A stretch of DNA of 64,000 bases from an uncultured Flammeovirgaceae bacterium (GTDB lineage: Bacteria; Bacteroidota; Bacteroidia; Cytophagales; Cyclobacteriaceae). The position numbers and the translations under genes were made by a program. Location of the stretch: contig CAKZYA010000023.1 of assembly GCA_937883755.1 (NCBI GenBank), positions 62,001 through 126,000 of the forward strand, written 5' to 3'. Below the pieces are notes generated by a model. It saw only the letters and a program-made list of their open reading frames with translations. It was not told where the DNA came from and searched no databases. How positions within the stretch are numbered: the stretch's first letter is position 1; every line of letters starts with the position of its first letter. Positions 7,354 to 14,857 of the stretch are shown piece by piece.

Positions 7354-8682
7354 TTAAGAGCATCGCGCAATGGGTATGTCGGTAAATTTGGTGGTATAAT
7401 GCGGGGAAAGCAAGCTCGGCGTTAATTGCCAGCTTTGTGTTTTCTGGGTGCTCATGGTGGCTCCCAGCTTGATCGTCTTCGCCCCAAACCGTCCGTTTAA
7501 ATCATCCATTGCCTTCATGACGCGGTTATCTGGGCGGCATACCGCTTGCACCTGCTCAAAGATCGGCTCCGGCTGCTTGTCTGTACTTTCAAATAAGTTG
7601 AGCTGGCGTTCATTCTCCGGCACTAAGCCCGAAACGATCACCCCGCATTTATTGTACTTAAAGTCTGAACGAAATATTTGCTCTAACGCTTGGGTGGCAT
7701 AGCGGATCAGATCACGGCTGTCGTTGCTGGCAATCGGCAATGTCCACGTAAAACTACGGTTCGCCGCGCGATTGCTGTATTGAGGATCGTCCTTCCGGTA
7801 ACGGTTGGTCTGAATGAACACTTGCAGGTAATTGGCAATGCTGCTCTCTTTGCGAAGCTTCTCGGCACATGAGGCCGCGTGAGTGGCCACGGCTTCCTTG
7901 ATGGCCGAAAGATCGGTTTCAAGCTGCCCGAAGGTTCTAGACGTACAAATGTTCTTCTTGGGCTTGCTGATCTGCTCAAGCGGAATACATGGCCGTCCGT
8001 GTAGCTCATGCCATAAGCGTTGCCCAACAACGGTCATTTGCTTGCGGACGAAGTGCTCCGGCGTGTTATACAAATCAAGGGCGGTGTATATCTTATGTTC
8101 GGCGAGTTTCTTTTGATACCTTCGGCCTACGCCCCACAAGTCGCCTACGGGCGTAAGCCGTAAGAAGGCTTCCACCAGTTTCGGGTGTTCCAGCACGTAA
8201 ATTCCGTTGTGGGTCAGACTTTTTTTGGTGATGTGGTTGGCGATTTTGGCGAGCGTCTTGGTCTTGACAATCCCTAAACAGGTCGGTATTCCGATATGCT
8301 TCTTGACGCGGGTTTTGACCTCGTTTCCTAAAGCCGAAAGGTCATGACCACCAAAGCCCCCAAAATCTAAAAACTGTTCGTCAATGCTGTACACTTCAAC
8401 ATTGGGTATCAGCGATTTGACCTCTGCACAAATTCTGCCGCTCATGTCACCGTAAAGCGTATAATTACTACTATACACCCGAATATCTTCCATTTCGGCC
8501 AGTACCTTGATCTGGAAGAAGGGCGTACCCATGCCAATACCGAGTGATTTTGCCTCATTTGATCTCGAGACCACGCAGCCGTCTTTATTCGAGAGAACCA
8601 CCACAGGCTTATTGACTATATCGGGATTGAACACCCGCTCACAAGAAACATAAAAATTATTCGCGTCTAAAAGTCCGATCAT
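7354..8682 (-). CDS. umuC: UmuC, catalytic subunit of Y-family DNA polymerase V
   Basis: The 442-residue protein has all the Y-family marks. The first catalytic aspartate is in MIGLLDANNFYVSCERVF, the steric and nucleotide-binding region is VVVLSNKDGCVVSRSNEAK, and the catalytic pair is in YSIDEQFLDF. A helix-hairpin-helix region (GVGRRYQKKLAEH) and the UmuC-type C-terminal domain follow. It copies past lesions together with UmuD'. It lies 9 bp after umuD in one leftward operon. The length matches the family (about 420-440), and no key residue is missing. It is the first of two mutagenic polymerase modules in the window. Confidence 0.93.
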   Translation of the reverse strand: MIGLLDANNFYVSCERVFNPDIVNKPVVVLSNKDGCVVSRSNEAKSLGIGMGTPFFQIKVLAEMEDIRVYSSNYTLYGDMSGRICAEVKSLIPNVEVYSIDEQFLDFGGFGGHDLSALGNEVKTRVKKHIGIPTCLGIVKTKTLAKIANHITKKSLTHNGIYVLEHPKLVEAFLRLTPVGDLWGVGRRYQKKLAEHKIYTALDLYNTPEHFVRKQMTVVGQRLWHELHGRPCIPLEQISKPKKNICTSRTFGQLETDLSAIKEAVATHAASCAEKLRKESSIANYLQVFIQTNRYRKDDPQYSNRAANRSFTWTLPIASNDSRDLIRYATQALEQIFRSDFKYNKCGVIVSGLVPENERQLNLFESTDKQPEPIFEQVQAVCRPDNRVMKAMDDLNGRFGAKTIKLGATMSTQKTQSWQLTPSLLSPHYTTKFTDIPIARCS

Positions 8683-8691
8683 CGCTCACTA

Positions 8692-9120
8692 TTATTCCCG
8701 GACATCCCGCACCACGTGACTGACCACGCCCCAGATGGTGGCTTCTTCATCGTCTACGACGGTATCATCATAATCGGGGTTTTCAGCGGCTAAGATCATT
8801 TGCTGGCCGTATCGGCTCTGTTCAATCTGCAAGCGTTTGACCGTGAACCCGGCGTAAATAGCGGCAATGATAATGGAGCCGTGTACGGGGGTTAAGCTTC
8901 GGTCTACCACGAGTAGATCATCATCAAAGATGCCTGCACCGATCATGCTATCGCCTTTGGCGCGTATCATAAAGGTGGAACTCGGATGCTGGATAAGCTC
9001 CTCGTTCAAATCGATTTTATTTTCTTTGTAATCTTCCGCCGGGGATGGAAACCCTGCGGCAACCCCTCCGGCAAATATGGGAAGTTTGATCTTGGTATTT
9101 TGAACGGGGCGATACAGCAT
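8692..9120 (-). CDS. umuD: UmuD, self-cleaving S24/LexA-type subunit of Pol V
   Basis: The start is chosen at MLYRPVQNTKIKLP because the distance to the cleavage site AGFPSPAEDY then matches E. coli UmuD; an ATG at 9171 would add 17 residues. The Ser/Lys catalytic dyad is visible: Ser in KGDSMIGAG and Lys in TVKRLQIEQ. A conserved IDLNEELIQHPSSTF lies between the cleavage site and the Ser motif. RecA-stimulated autocleavage between Ala and Gly would give UmuD', which binds UmuC. A perfect palindrome lies upstream at 9181-9209. Confidence 0.92.
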   Translation of the reverse strand: MLYRPVQNTKIKLPIFAGGVAAGFPSPAEDYKENKIDLNEELIQHPSSTFMIRAKGDSMIGAGIFDDDLLVVDRSLTPVHGSIIIAAIYAGFTVKRLQIEQSRYGQQMILAAENPDYDDTVVDDEEATIWGVVSHVVRDVRE

Positions 9121-9180
9121 AATAAGAATATCAGTTTGTGGTTTTGAGGTAAAAATAGGAATTTCACCCAAATTGTTTTC

Positions 9181-9209
9181 TTATTTAAAGAATATTATTC
9201 TTTAAATAA
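9181..9209. promoter_or_regulatory. perfect palindrome upstream of umuDC
   Basis: TTATTTAAAGAAT and its exact reverse complement ATTCTTTAAATAA flank a 3-bp centre. The palindrome lies 10-60 bp upstream of the two possible umuD starts, in the only gap where the operon promoter can be. A 13-bp perfect arm in a promoter suggests an operator for a dimeric repressor, possibly an SOS regulator or UmuD-like autoregulation. The binding protein is not known. Confidence 0.5.
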
Positions 9210-9306
9210 TAACAACACCTTACACTGAAAGTGTATCTGTTTGATTATCAGTGATATGGGAACATATACAGAACATACCCATGAATGCCATAGCAAGCAA
9301 GAGGAA

Positions 9307-9771
9307 TTATTCCCACAGCCCAGCTTTACGAGTGCGGGCGTGGGTTTCTTGCTCAGCGTAAAATCCATCACTGTAGCGGGTATAGTCCCGCACATAGCCC
9401 TGTTTGACCATCAACCCGCCCAAGTCTTCCCCCTTGATAAAACAATGCATCACCGGGCGATTATAGCGGTCTACGTCCATCATTTAACATTCGGGGTGAT
9501 TGCGGCCAATCAGCGATTGTAGAGCCAAGCGGCTATCCTGATAATACGGCTCATCTCGTTCCGGTGCATCTATGCCCCACACCCTGAATTTCTGACTGCC
9601 GCTAATGAAGTTATCGCCGTCAATCACATAGCTGACCGGGTAAAAGCGATAATTGGCGCGGCCTCGGTCTTTATTGGGGGTAAGCTTATCGCTCTGCTTG
9701 GCGTAAGTGCTGGCCACAACCAAAGTGAGAACGATCACCATGCACACCGCAAAGTAGAGTAGGGGCTTCAT
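9307..9771 (-). pseudogene. secreted thermonuclease (SNase-like) interrupted by an in-frame TAA
   Basis: The first part has a signal peptide (MKPLLYFAVCMVIVLTLVV) and the SNase core VIDGDNF, FRVWGIDAPERDE with the catalytic Arg, Asp and Glu. Translation stops at TAA 9484-9486, but the same frame continues without a gap into MMDVDRYNRPVMHCFI, then GLMVKQGYVRDYTRYSD and a terminal RKAGLWE, the normal end of this family. One CAA or GAA to TAA change is enough to explain it. The gene would otherwise be a full 154-residue Ca-dependent nuclease. It ends about 135 bp upstream of umuD. Confidence 0.8.
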
Positions 9772-9774
9772 CGC

Positions 9775-9957
9775 TCAGGCCGCGTACTGATCGGCGGCAC
9801 TGTGATAGATTGGGTCGGCTTTGCTTTTCTTAATCTCAACGCCGGACACCATCATGGTATACAGCTTGGTTTTATCAATATGAGGGCTAACCTTCACCAA
9901 AAGTGTACCGCGTTCGGTATGGGAAGCATGGCCGATGTTGATTACCTTTTTGTCCAT
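9775..9957 (-). CDS. small protein, paralogue of the next upstream gene (60 aa)
   Basis: The core RGTLLVKVSPHIDKTKLY aligns with RGTIRIKVDEPSDKTKLY in the adjacent upstream frame (9966-10196), so the two are tandem paralogues. The pattern is a short beta-rich domain with G-A------RGT---KV-----DKTKLY and a following G-EI-K-K. No known family is recognised. It ends 3 bp before the thermonuclease start, so the three form one leftward operon. Confidence 0.5.
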   Translation of the reverse strand: MDKKVINIGHASHTERGTLLVKVSPHIDKTKLYTMMVSGVEIKKSKADPIYHSAADQYAA

Positions 9958-9965
9958 CCATCCGA

Positions 9966-10196
9966 TTAAATCATACGTGTAAGTGATGAGTGGCTGCGTA
10001 GCGGAGCGGACAGGCCTTTACGTTTGGTAATTTCCCCGCCCCACGTGAGAGCTTTGTAGAGTTTGGTCTTATCGGACGGCTCATCCACTTTAATGCGAAT
10101 AGTGCCGCGTTTGGTTTTGAAGGCATAGCCAAGCTTGGTGCGGGTTTTTCAGATATAGCCGTACAGATCGTAATACGCTCTTGCTTGGCCGGACAT
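9966..10196 (-). pseudogene. paralogue of the 60-aa protein, interrupted by in-frame TGA
   Basis: From the ATG at 10196 the frame reads MSGQARAYYDLYGYI, TGA at 10149-10151, then KTRTKLGYAFKTKRGTIRIK and on to a TAA at 9966. The part after the stop is clearly homologous to the gene at 9775-9957. A CGA to TGA change would create the stop. A different overlapping frame (9971-10201) is open throughout but shows no similarity and no protein-like pattern, so I reject it. Confidence 0.5.
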
Positions 10197-10273
10197 AACA
10201 ATCTCCTTCATCATACTGTCACAATTACCAGTCTACGGCCTTCTGATTGGTTTAACCAGAGAGCGGAAAATTC

Positions 10274-10282
10274 TTATCCACA
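10274..10282. promoter_or_regulatory. isolated consensus DnaA box
   Basis: TTATCCACA is an exact match to the E. coli DnaA box. It is isolated, in the gap between two divergent gene sets and not near the iterons, so it may be chance or a DnaA-responsive control site. Confidence 0.25.
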
Positions 10283-10330
10283 GGGGACTGGTAAATTCTT
10301 TGGCTTTACCCAAAACAATACCGTTAACAT

Positions 10331-10347
10331 AGTTCTTATATAAAGAA
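10331..10347. promoter_or_regulatory. short inverted repeat before the 10349 gene
   Basis: GTTCTTATATAAAGAAC has 6-bp arms (GTTCTT/AAGAAC) and ends directly before the ATG of the next gene. Its AAAGAA/TTCTT core resembles the arms of the umuDC palindrome, which suggests a shared regulator, but the match is short. Confidence 0.35.
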
Positions 10348-10348
10348 C

Positions 10349-10564
10349 ATGGACGCTCTCTTTCCCAATTCGGTCTTTCTATTATGTGAACGATTTATTG
10401 CTCAACGTTCATTGCTTTATCTTGAGCAAACGGTTGTACTGAAAATGACCAACGATCGATGGTATGATAATCCGCTCGGGCACACTATCACCATGAAGCG
10501 GGAAGGGTTCCCAAAAGTGCCATATAGCTCACAATGCGATCTTTATATACCATGTCTAAATTAA
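10349..10564 (+). CDS. small protein, paralogue of the gene at 6464 (71 aa)
   Basis: It shares length and motifs with the product at 6464-6679: LLYLEQTVVLKM in the middle, LGHTITMKREGFPKVPYSSQ and the end LYI--LN. Synonymous changes between the copies (for example in the PKVPYSSQC codons) support selection on protein. Function and family are unknown. An inverted repeat lies immediately upstream. Confidence 0.5.
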   Translation: MDALFPNSVFLLCERFIAQRSLLYLEQTVVLKMTNDRWYDNPLGHTITMKREGFPKVPYSSQCDLYIPCLN

Positions 10565-10568
10565 TTTG

Positions 10569-10880
10569 TTAGTATTCCCCGTTGACCACTTTATAAAGCG
10601 TTGCCCGGCTACAAGAAAACCGCACCATTAATTCTGGAATCGTAAACGCGTTGGAGTCATAGAGTAATTTCAGTTCTTTTTGATCTTTATCGGATAACAC
10701 CCGCTTACGGCCACCGATCCTACCGCTTGTCCAGATCAGGCCAGGAAGATTTTGCACCACTGGCCACATCGGAAAATATCTTCTCCACTTCTGCGCCTGT
10801 AAGCGCGTCAATCTGCGTGTCTAATTTCTGGTCTTTAGTAGAAACACGCCATGCGATGGGCGGGCGTATCCGAAAATCAT
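10569..10880 (-). pseudogene. serine resolvase remnant with internal deletion
   Basis: The 5' end reads MIFGYAR, an insertion of about a dozen bases, then VSTKDQKLDTQIDALTGAEV in a shifted frame, which is the N-terminus of a Tn3-type resolvase with its catalytic Ser in VST. After FSDVASGAKSSWPDLDK the sequence jumps to the C-terminal helix-turn-helix (GRKRVLSDKDQKELKLLYD, ending SRATLYKVVNGEY). About 90 residues of the catalytic core are missing and the frame changes, so the recombinase is dead. The IS element starts 46 bp further on. Confidence 0.75.
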
Positions 10881-10933
10881 CTTTGCTCGCTAAAGAAAAA
10901 GTATATAAATCCGTTTGTTACGGTAATGACCCT

Positions 10934-11764
10934 TTACTGAATTTCGGACCGTGGAAAAATAGAAAATCGGCCGTTATTGACTACGTTGTTATGCACCTCT
11001 TGGGGTGTTTTATATCCAATAGAACTATGCGGTCTAAACCGATTATATTCTTGTCTCCATGCTTCAATCTTTTCACGAGCATCTTCTAGCGATAAGAACC
11101 AATTGACATTCAAGCATTCATCTCGGAAACTTCCATTGAACGACTCAATATACGGATTATCGGTCGGTTTTCCTGGCCGGGAGAAATCTAGCGTGACTTT
11201 ATTGTCGTAAGCCCATTTATCTAAGGCCTTGGAAATAAATTCACTACCATTATCTACCTGAATGCGCTTCGGCAGGGTGTTATTTATCTGAGCGAGGTGC
11301 TGCATAAACGAAACAACATCCTCCCCTTTTATGGACTTACCAGGATAGATGCCCAGACACTTTCTACTAAAATTATCCACCACAGTTAAGGCACGGAATC
11401 TTCGTCCGTCGAAGAGCTGATCGCAGACAAAATCCATGCTCCAGCACTGATTAATAGTAGACATTGCAATTCGATCTAACCGGTGGGAACAGCTTCTGCT
11501 TCTTCGGGGGCGCTTGCTACGCAAATTCAACCCTTCCAGCTTGTAGAGCCTATAAACTCGGTTTCTACTATCTCTCCACCCCTCTCTACGAAGTAGAATA
11601 TGAATCCTGTCTAGACCGTATCTCACTCTAGTCATCGCTATTTCTCGCATACGCTTTCGGATGGCCTGCTCATCTCTAGCTTGCGATTGATAATACCACA
11701 TGGATCGATGCAGCAAGACAAGCTTACAAGCTCGTCGTATTGGGATTCGGTAATCATCCATCAT
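10934..11764 (-). CDS. IS3-family transposase OrfB (DDE integrase domain)
   Basis: The DDE triad is visible: Asp in WSMDFVCDQLFDGRR, Asp in IQVDNGSEF and Glu in SFNGSFRDECL, all with normal spacing, followed by YNRFRPHSSIGYKTPQE. An HTH_21-type N-terminal region precedes the rve domain. The frame is open further upstream into the orfA 3' end, so the active enzyme is probably an OrfAB fusion made by -1 frameshifting. It looks intact. Confidence 0.92.
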   Translation of the reverse strand: MMDDYRIPIRRACKLVLLHRSMWYYQSQARDEQAIRKRMREIAMTRVRYGLDRIHILLRREGWRDSRNRVYRLYKLEGLNLRSKRPRRSRSCSHRLDRIAMSTINQCWSMDFVCDQLFDGRRFRALTVVDNFSRKCLGIYPGKSIKGEDVVSFMQHLAQINNTLPKRIQVDNGSEFISKALDKWAYDNKVTLDFSRPGKPTDNPYIESFNGSFRDECLNVNWFLSLEDAREKIEAWRQEYNRFRPHSSIGYKTPQEVHNNVVNNGRFSIFPRSEIQ

Positions 11765-11796
11765 TTGCTGGGCTAATTCCTTGCTCTTAGCAGGCT

Positions 11797-12063
11797 TCAG
11801 AGCTTTTTTTTGATGACATCTTGAAGCATCTGTTTATCTAAAGACAGATCAGCTACTAGTTTTTTTAATTGCGCATTCTCTTCCTTAAGTTGACGGAGCT
11901 CGCGTAATTCACTGATCCCTAAACCACCAAATTTCTTTTTCCAATTGTAAAAAGTAGCCTCGCTGATGCCCATCTTCCGACATACTTCTTCGACCTTGGT
12001 TCCTGTCTCTGCCTGTTTGAGGGCGAAGATGATTTGTGATTCGGTAAACTTAGACTTTTTCAT
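11797..12063 (-). CDS. IS3-family transposase OrfA (HTH, leucine zipper)
   Basis: The 88 residues contain a helix-turn-helix (KFTESQIIFALKQAETG, then MGISEATFYNWKKKFGG) and a leucine-zipper-like end (LRELRQLKEENAQLKKL). Near the 3' end the coding strand has a run of eight A followed by G (11803-11811 on the reverse strand), a classic IS3 slippery site, before the OrfA stop. OrfA binds the ends and limits transposition; slippage makes OrfAB. Confidence 0.9.
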   Translation of the reverse strand: MKKSKFTESQIIFALKQAETGTKVEEVCRKMGISEATFYNWKKKFGGLGISELRELRQLKEENAQLKKLVADLSLDKQMLQDVIKKKL

Positions 12064-12215
12064 CGTTTTGCTATTTAGTTAATACTACGATTTAAAAGCC
12101 GAATTTCTCTAATTTACACTGTCCGATTTTTTGGTAAGAGGTCACTATTGGACTGTTGATATCAACTAAGCCTGTAGCTTTAAGATACTCTTTGAATATT
12201 TGGCTGCTTTCACCT

Positions 12216-13385
12216 CTATTTTGTATATACATTGTTACCTGCTGGCTTTTTTTCATTTGTAAAATACTTATCCAATTTATCCAAAAATCGCTCATCTGAC
12301 ATCCCAGTCCTGTTAAAAAAAGCTACACTTCCTTTTTTAATGTCTGGATAGATTCTTATTTCACAATAATATCCACCCCCACCACCTGCGTGGGCAAAAT
12401 ACTTGTTACCATCTAATTCTCCCGTAAACCAAGACAAACACATGCCTGTATTTTCACCTTTATTAGTTTTGTTTTCTTGAAAAAGCATGAGCTTGTACTC
12501 TTCCGATATTAAGTTATTTTCGCTTTTTAGAAGTTCTTGAAGATAGGCTACAAATGCGGTTGGCGTTCCAATGAGTCCGCCATAGGATGCCCCATTCACA
12601 TAAAAATTGTTGAACGAACGCCATTTCCCCTCGGCTTCTCCCATAAACTTGGACTTGTCTATAAAAAAACCCAATACAAGATTAGAGAATGATATTTTTT
12701 TATGATAACCTTTGGCGTGCCTTTCGTTGTTAACAATTTCAAAAGTCAGGCTGTGAGGATTAATTGGTAACTTTCGGATTATATTTTCTGTGACATATTC
12801 TTCGTATGTTTTTCCCGATACCTTTTCAATTAGTTGCCCCAACATAACATAGCCCAAGTTGGAATAAGCAAATTTTTCATTAGGTTCAGATTTTGGTTTA
12901 GCGTTTTTTTCGAAAATCGATGAAAAGAAGTCGTTTCTGTTAAATGTTGTATGCTCACTGTCTAAATGTATCCAATTGAGTGGAATAGGGTTTGGTATTC
13001 CTGCCGTATGGTGAAGCAGTTGCTTCACAGTGATTACTGTTCCATACGAAAATTCAGGAAAGTACTGACTGACGGGTTTGTTTATATTTATTATCCCTTT
13101 CTCGAATAGCTGTAAAATAGCTAATGCGGTAAATGTTTTGGTTACAGAAAAAGCATGGTAAGTGATGGACGAATCCACTTCCTTTTTTTTTGCAATGTCA
13201 GCAAAACCCATTTGAAAGGATTTTAAAACGCTGTCTTGATCAAAATACAAGTACTGAACAGAAGGTGTCTTATTGCTTTGTACTTGTTCTGTTAACAGTT
13301 TGTCTATTTCATCCATGTGTGTTTTTGTCTGGGAGTGGCAAGAACTTATCATTACCATGATCATGATTGTCATTGGTGTTTTCAT
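12216..13385 (-). CDS. serine hydrolase lipoprotein (class C beta-lactamase fold)
   Basis: The product starts MKTPMTIMIMVMISSCHSQ, a lipoprotein signal with Cys as the acylated residue. The SxxK motif is SVTK (in HAFSVTKTFTALAILQLFE), the YxN motif is YSN in FAYSNLGYVMLGQL, and the C-terminal HxG is in FAHAGGGGGY. These place it in the Beta-lactamase (PF00144) family of esterases, D-aminopeptidases and penicillin-binding proteins. The length (about 389) is normal. The substrate cannot be told; antibiotic resistance is not implied. It lies between the IS and a second, solo IS end. Confidence 0.85.
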   Translation of the reverse strand: MKTPMTIMIMVMISSCHSQTKTHMDEIDKLLTEQVQSNKTPSVQYLYFDQDSVLKSFQMGFADIAKKKEVDSSITYHAFSVTKTFTALAILQLFEKGIININKPVSQYFPEFSYGTVITVKQLLHHTAGIPNPIPLNWIHLDSEHTTFNRNDFFSSIFEKNAKPKSEPNEKFAYSNLGYVMLGQLIEKVSGKTYEEYVTENIIRKLPINPHSLTFEIVNNERHAKGYHKKISFSNLVLGFFIDKSKFMGEAEGKWRSFNNFYVNGASYGGLIGTPTAFVAYLQELLKSENNLISEEYKLMLFQENKTNKGENTGMCLSWFTGELDGNKYFAHAGGGGGYYCEIRIYPDIKKGSVAFFNRTGMSDERFLDKLDKYFTNEKKPAGNNVYTK

Positions 13386-13494
13386 CGCTTGCAAGTAACA
13401 TCGAATAAACGTAATTCAAGTTTATGTTAACTAGATAAGAATTTTTTAAGAATAATGGACTGACTAGGAGAAGGAATATCTATGCTCTTTGTTA

Positions 13495-13911
13495 TCAAAT
13501 TAGATAGATAAGGACTGAAACCAGCGTTAGACTAATTACGTGAGCGGTTCCAGTAATGAGGGCGAAAGTAGTAGGTTTTTTCATGATCGGGATGACGGCA
13601 TTGGTAAAGGTGGTGGTTAGAGCAATGCCAATGCCTACCGTTAATCCTAGAAAAATAGCCGAGGATAAGGAGTTGATACGTAAATGATAGTTCAGTAAGC
13701 CAATAGATACTGAAGCGATAAAACAGCCGATTAAGGGGATAATGTAGTAAATATTGGTTTCTTTCCATTGGTCGGGTCGTTCAAACCCCATCGCTTTTTC
13801 CCATTGTTTACCAAAAGCAAATTGTCGGTGCCACATACCGCTAAAGGCAGAATAGGTAAGCGTAGCAATCACTACTCCCAGCCAATTGATTTCGGAAAAT
13901 GCGAGGTTCAT
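13495..13911 (-). CDS. DUF1761 membrane protein
   Basis: The product starts INWLGVVIATLTYSAFSGMW, then MWHRQFAFGKQWEKAMG, which is the DUF1761 pattern (first helix, then a short conserved W-H-FGK-W loop). Four transmembrane helices are predicted, near residues 8-28, 57-76, 83-105 and 115-137. The function of the family is not known. It is followed 7 bp later by the broken DUF6157 gene on the same strand. Confidence 0.8.
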   Translation of the reverse strand: MNLAFSEINWLGVVIATLTYSAFSGMWHRQFAFGKQWEKAMGFERPDQWKETNIYYIIPLIGCFIASVSIGLLNYHLRINSLSSAIFLGLTVGIGIALTTTFTNAVIPIMKKPTTFALITGTAHVISLTLVSVLIYLI

Positions 13912-13917
13912 ACTGGT

Positions 13918-14333
13918 TTATTTCTTTTTAGAACGCATGGCTTTTACTTTCTTAACGGACGTGTCGGCTACTAAATTTTTATACTCTTCAGATTCTGCCC
14001 CGTACATCGCTACTTTCCCGTCTTGGTCACTATGGATGCCCCAACCGTACTGTTTGGTTAGGGGGGAAGCTCGAAAACAAGGTTGCCCTTTAGAAAAGAA
14101 TTTCTCTCGTTCTTCAGCGTGCTCACTTTCGCCGATTTCTTTTCGGATGGCATGTACGGTGAAAAATATATCATCCGAGGTATATTGGTAGGGATGATTA
14201 TGCAGCAAATCAAATTGATAGTTGGCTACGGACTTTTTATCGCCTTTGGTGGGGGTACTTGTCCAGATACTGCGCGACTATCTTCAGCAATTTCAATCAG
14301 CGTATTTTGGTAGTTGGTGGAATGCTGTTTCAT
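13918..14333 (-). pseudogene. DUF6157 protein split by a frameshift
   Basis: From the ATG at 14333 the frame reads MKQHSTNYQNTLIEIAEDSR up to GQVPP. One base is missing near 14249-14255 (in CCCCCACCAAAGG), and the rest continues in another frame as KGDKKSVANYQFDLLHNHPY and the family core FFSKGQPCFRASPLTKQYGW. With one A restored (CCC CCA ACC AAA) the protein would be complete at about 138 residues. Because the shift is beside a C-run, a sequencing or assembly error is possible. Confidence 0.7.
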
Positions 14334-14422
14334 GCCTTAGATTCTTTCTGTTCCAAGGATCGGTATATGTACGAAAGATAGTACATCTGCTTTAGAAATC
14401 GAAGAACCTAATTGGAAGATTC

Positions 14423-14438
14423 TTTTGGTAAGAGGTCA
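14423..14438. repeat. solo copy of the IS3 right end (16 bp identical)
   Basis: TTTTGGTAAGAGGTCA here is identical to the outer 16 bases of the IS right end at 12129-12144, in the same orientation. It lies between the DUF6157 and SnoaL-like genes. The segment between the two copies carries the serine hydrolase, DUF1761 and DUF6157 genes. It may be a relic of an older insertion or of a one-ended or adjacent-deletion event. Confidence 0.55.
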
Positions 14439-14450
14439 TACGGTAGTGCC

Positions 14451-14816
14451 CTATTTCTTCTCAGGAATACAATAGGACGAAATATTCTCTAGCTCATTTT
14501 TTTGGTTAAACTCGTAAACATCGCACGCTGTAATTAGATTTACTCGTATTCCGTCCCGTTTGAATTCCCCGGTTCCCCGAACAACTACCTTGTTGTTGGT
14601 CACTATGGTATCTTCTGTTCTGAAATCTGTTTCAACTGACCCAAAATATTCCGCAGTACGCTTACAGTTTTCAACGACTTTTGATTTACCCTGAAACACC
14701 TCTTCACCGATGATATTCCACGTGATTGTTTCAGACAAATAGGGGTAAATCTGTTCAAAATCTCCATTTGAAAATGCTACGGCTATATCTCGTTGTTCCA
14801 ATTCCAGAGTTTTCAT
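14451..14816 (-). CDS. SnoaL-like (NTF2 fold) protein, 121 aa
   Basis: The sequence follows the SnoaL/NTF2 pattern: an N-terminal helix (LELEQRDIAVAFSNGDFEQI), then YPYLSETITWNIIGEE, then a helix and a sheet ending VNLITACDVYEFNQKNELEN. The fold is common in small-molecule isomerases and in proteins of unknown role. No catalytic residue can be assigned. It stands alone on the reverse strand. Confidence 0.75.
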   Translation of the reverse strand: MKTLELEQRDIAVAFSNGDFEQIYPYLSETITWNIIGEEVFQGKSKVVENCKRTAEYFGSVETDFRTEDTIVTNNKVVVRGTGEFKRDGIRVNLITACDVYEFNQKNELENISSYCIPEKK

Positions 14817-14857
14817 GTGTAAAATTGTAAGGTTATAAATTTAATATCATCGCTCTA

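Larger units (their letters stand above)
10927..12144 (-). mobile_element. IS3-family insertion sequence (IS407-like group), 1218 bp
   Basis: The ends are imperfect inverted repeats. The left end begins TGACCCTTTACTGAATTTCG, and the right end, read inward on the reverse strand, begins TGACCTCTTACCAAAAAATC, both followed by a GGAC-GTG motif. It carries the overlapping orfA and orfB of IS3 elements. The orfB stop lies inside the left repeat, as in the IS407 group. I see no matching target duplication: the four flanking bases are GTAA on the left and CTAT on the right. The left end is next to a wrecked resolvase gene. Confidence 0.85.

Noticed and set aside
9241-9522. 93-codon rightward frame opposite the thermonuclease
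   Set aside because: It is the antisense shadow of the broken thermonuclease gene, which has clear family motifs.
9971-10201. 76-codon leftward frame
   Set aside because: The alternative frame (9966-10196) is homologous to the neighbouring gene, despite one stop, and this one has no similarity.
12216-13385. Antibiotic-resistance beta-lactamase
   Set aside because: The SxxK, YxN and HxG pattern is shared by many esterases and peptidases of the same fold; resistance cannot be inferred.
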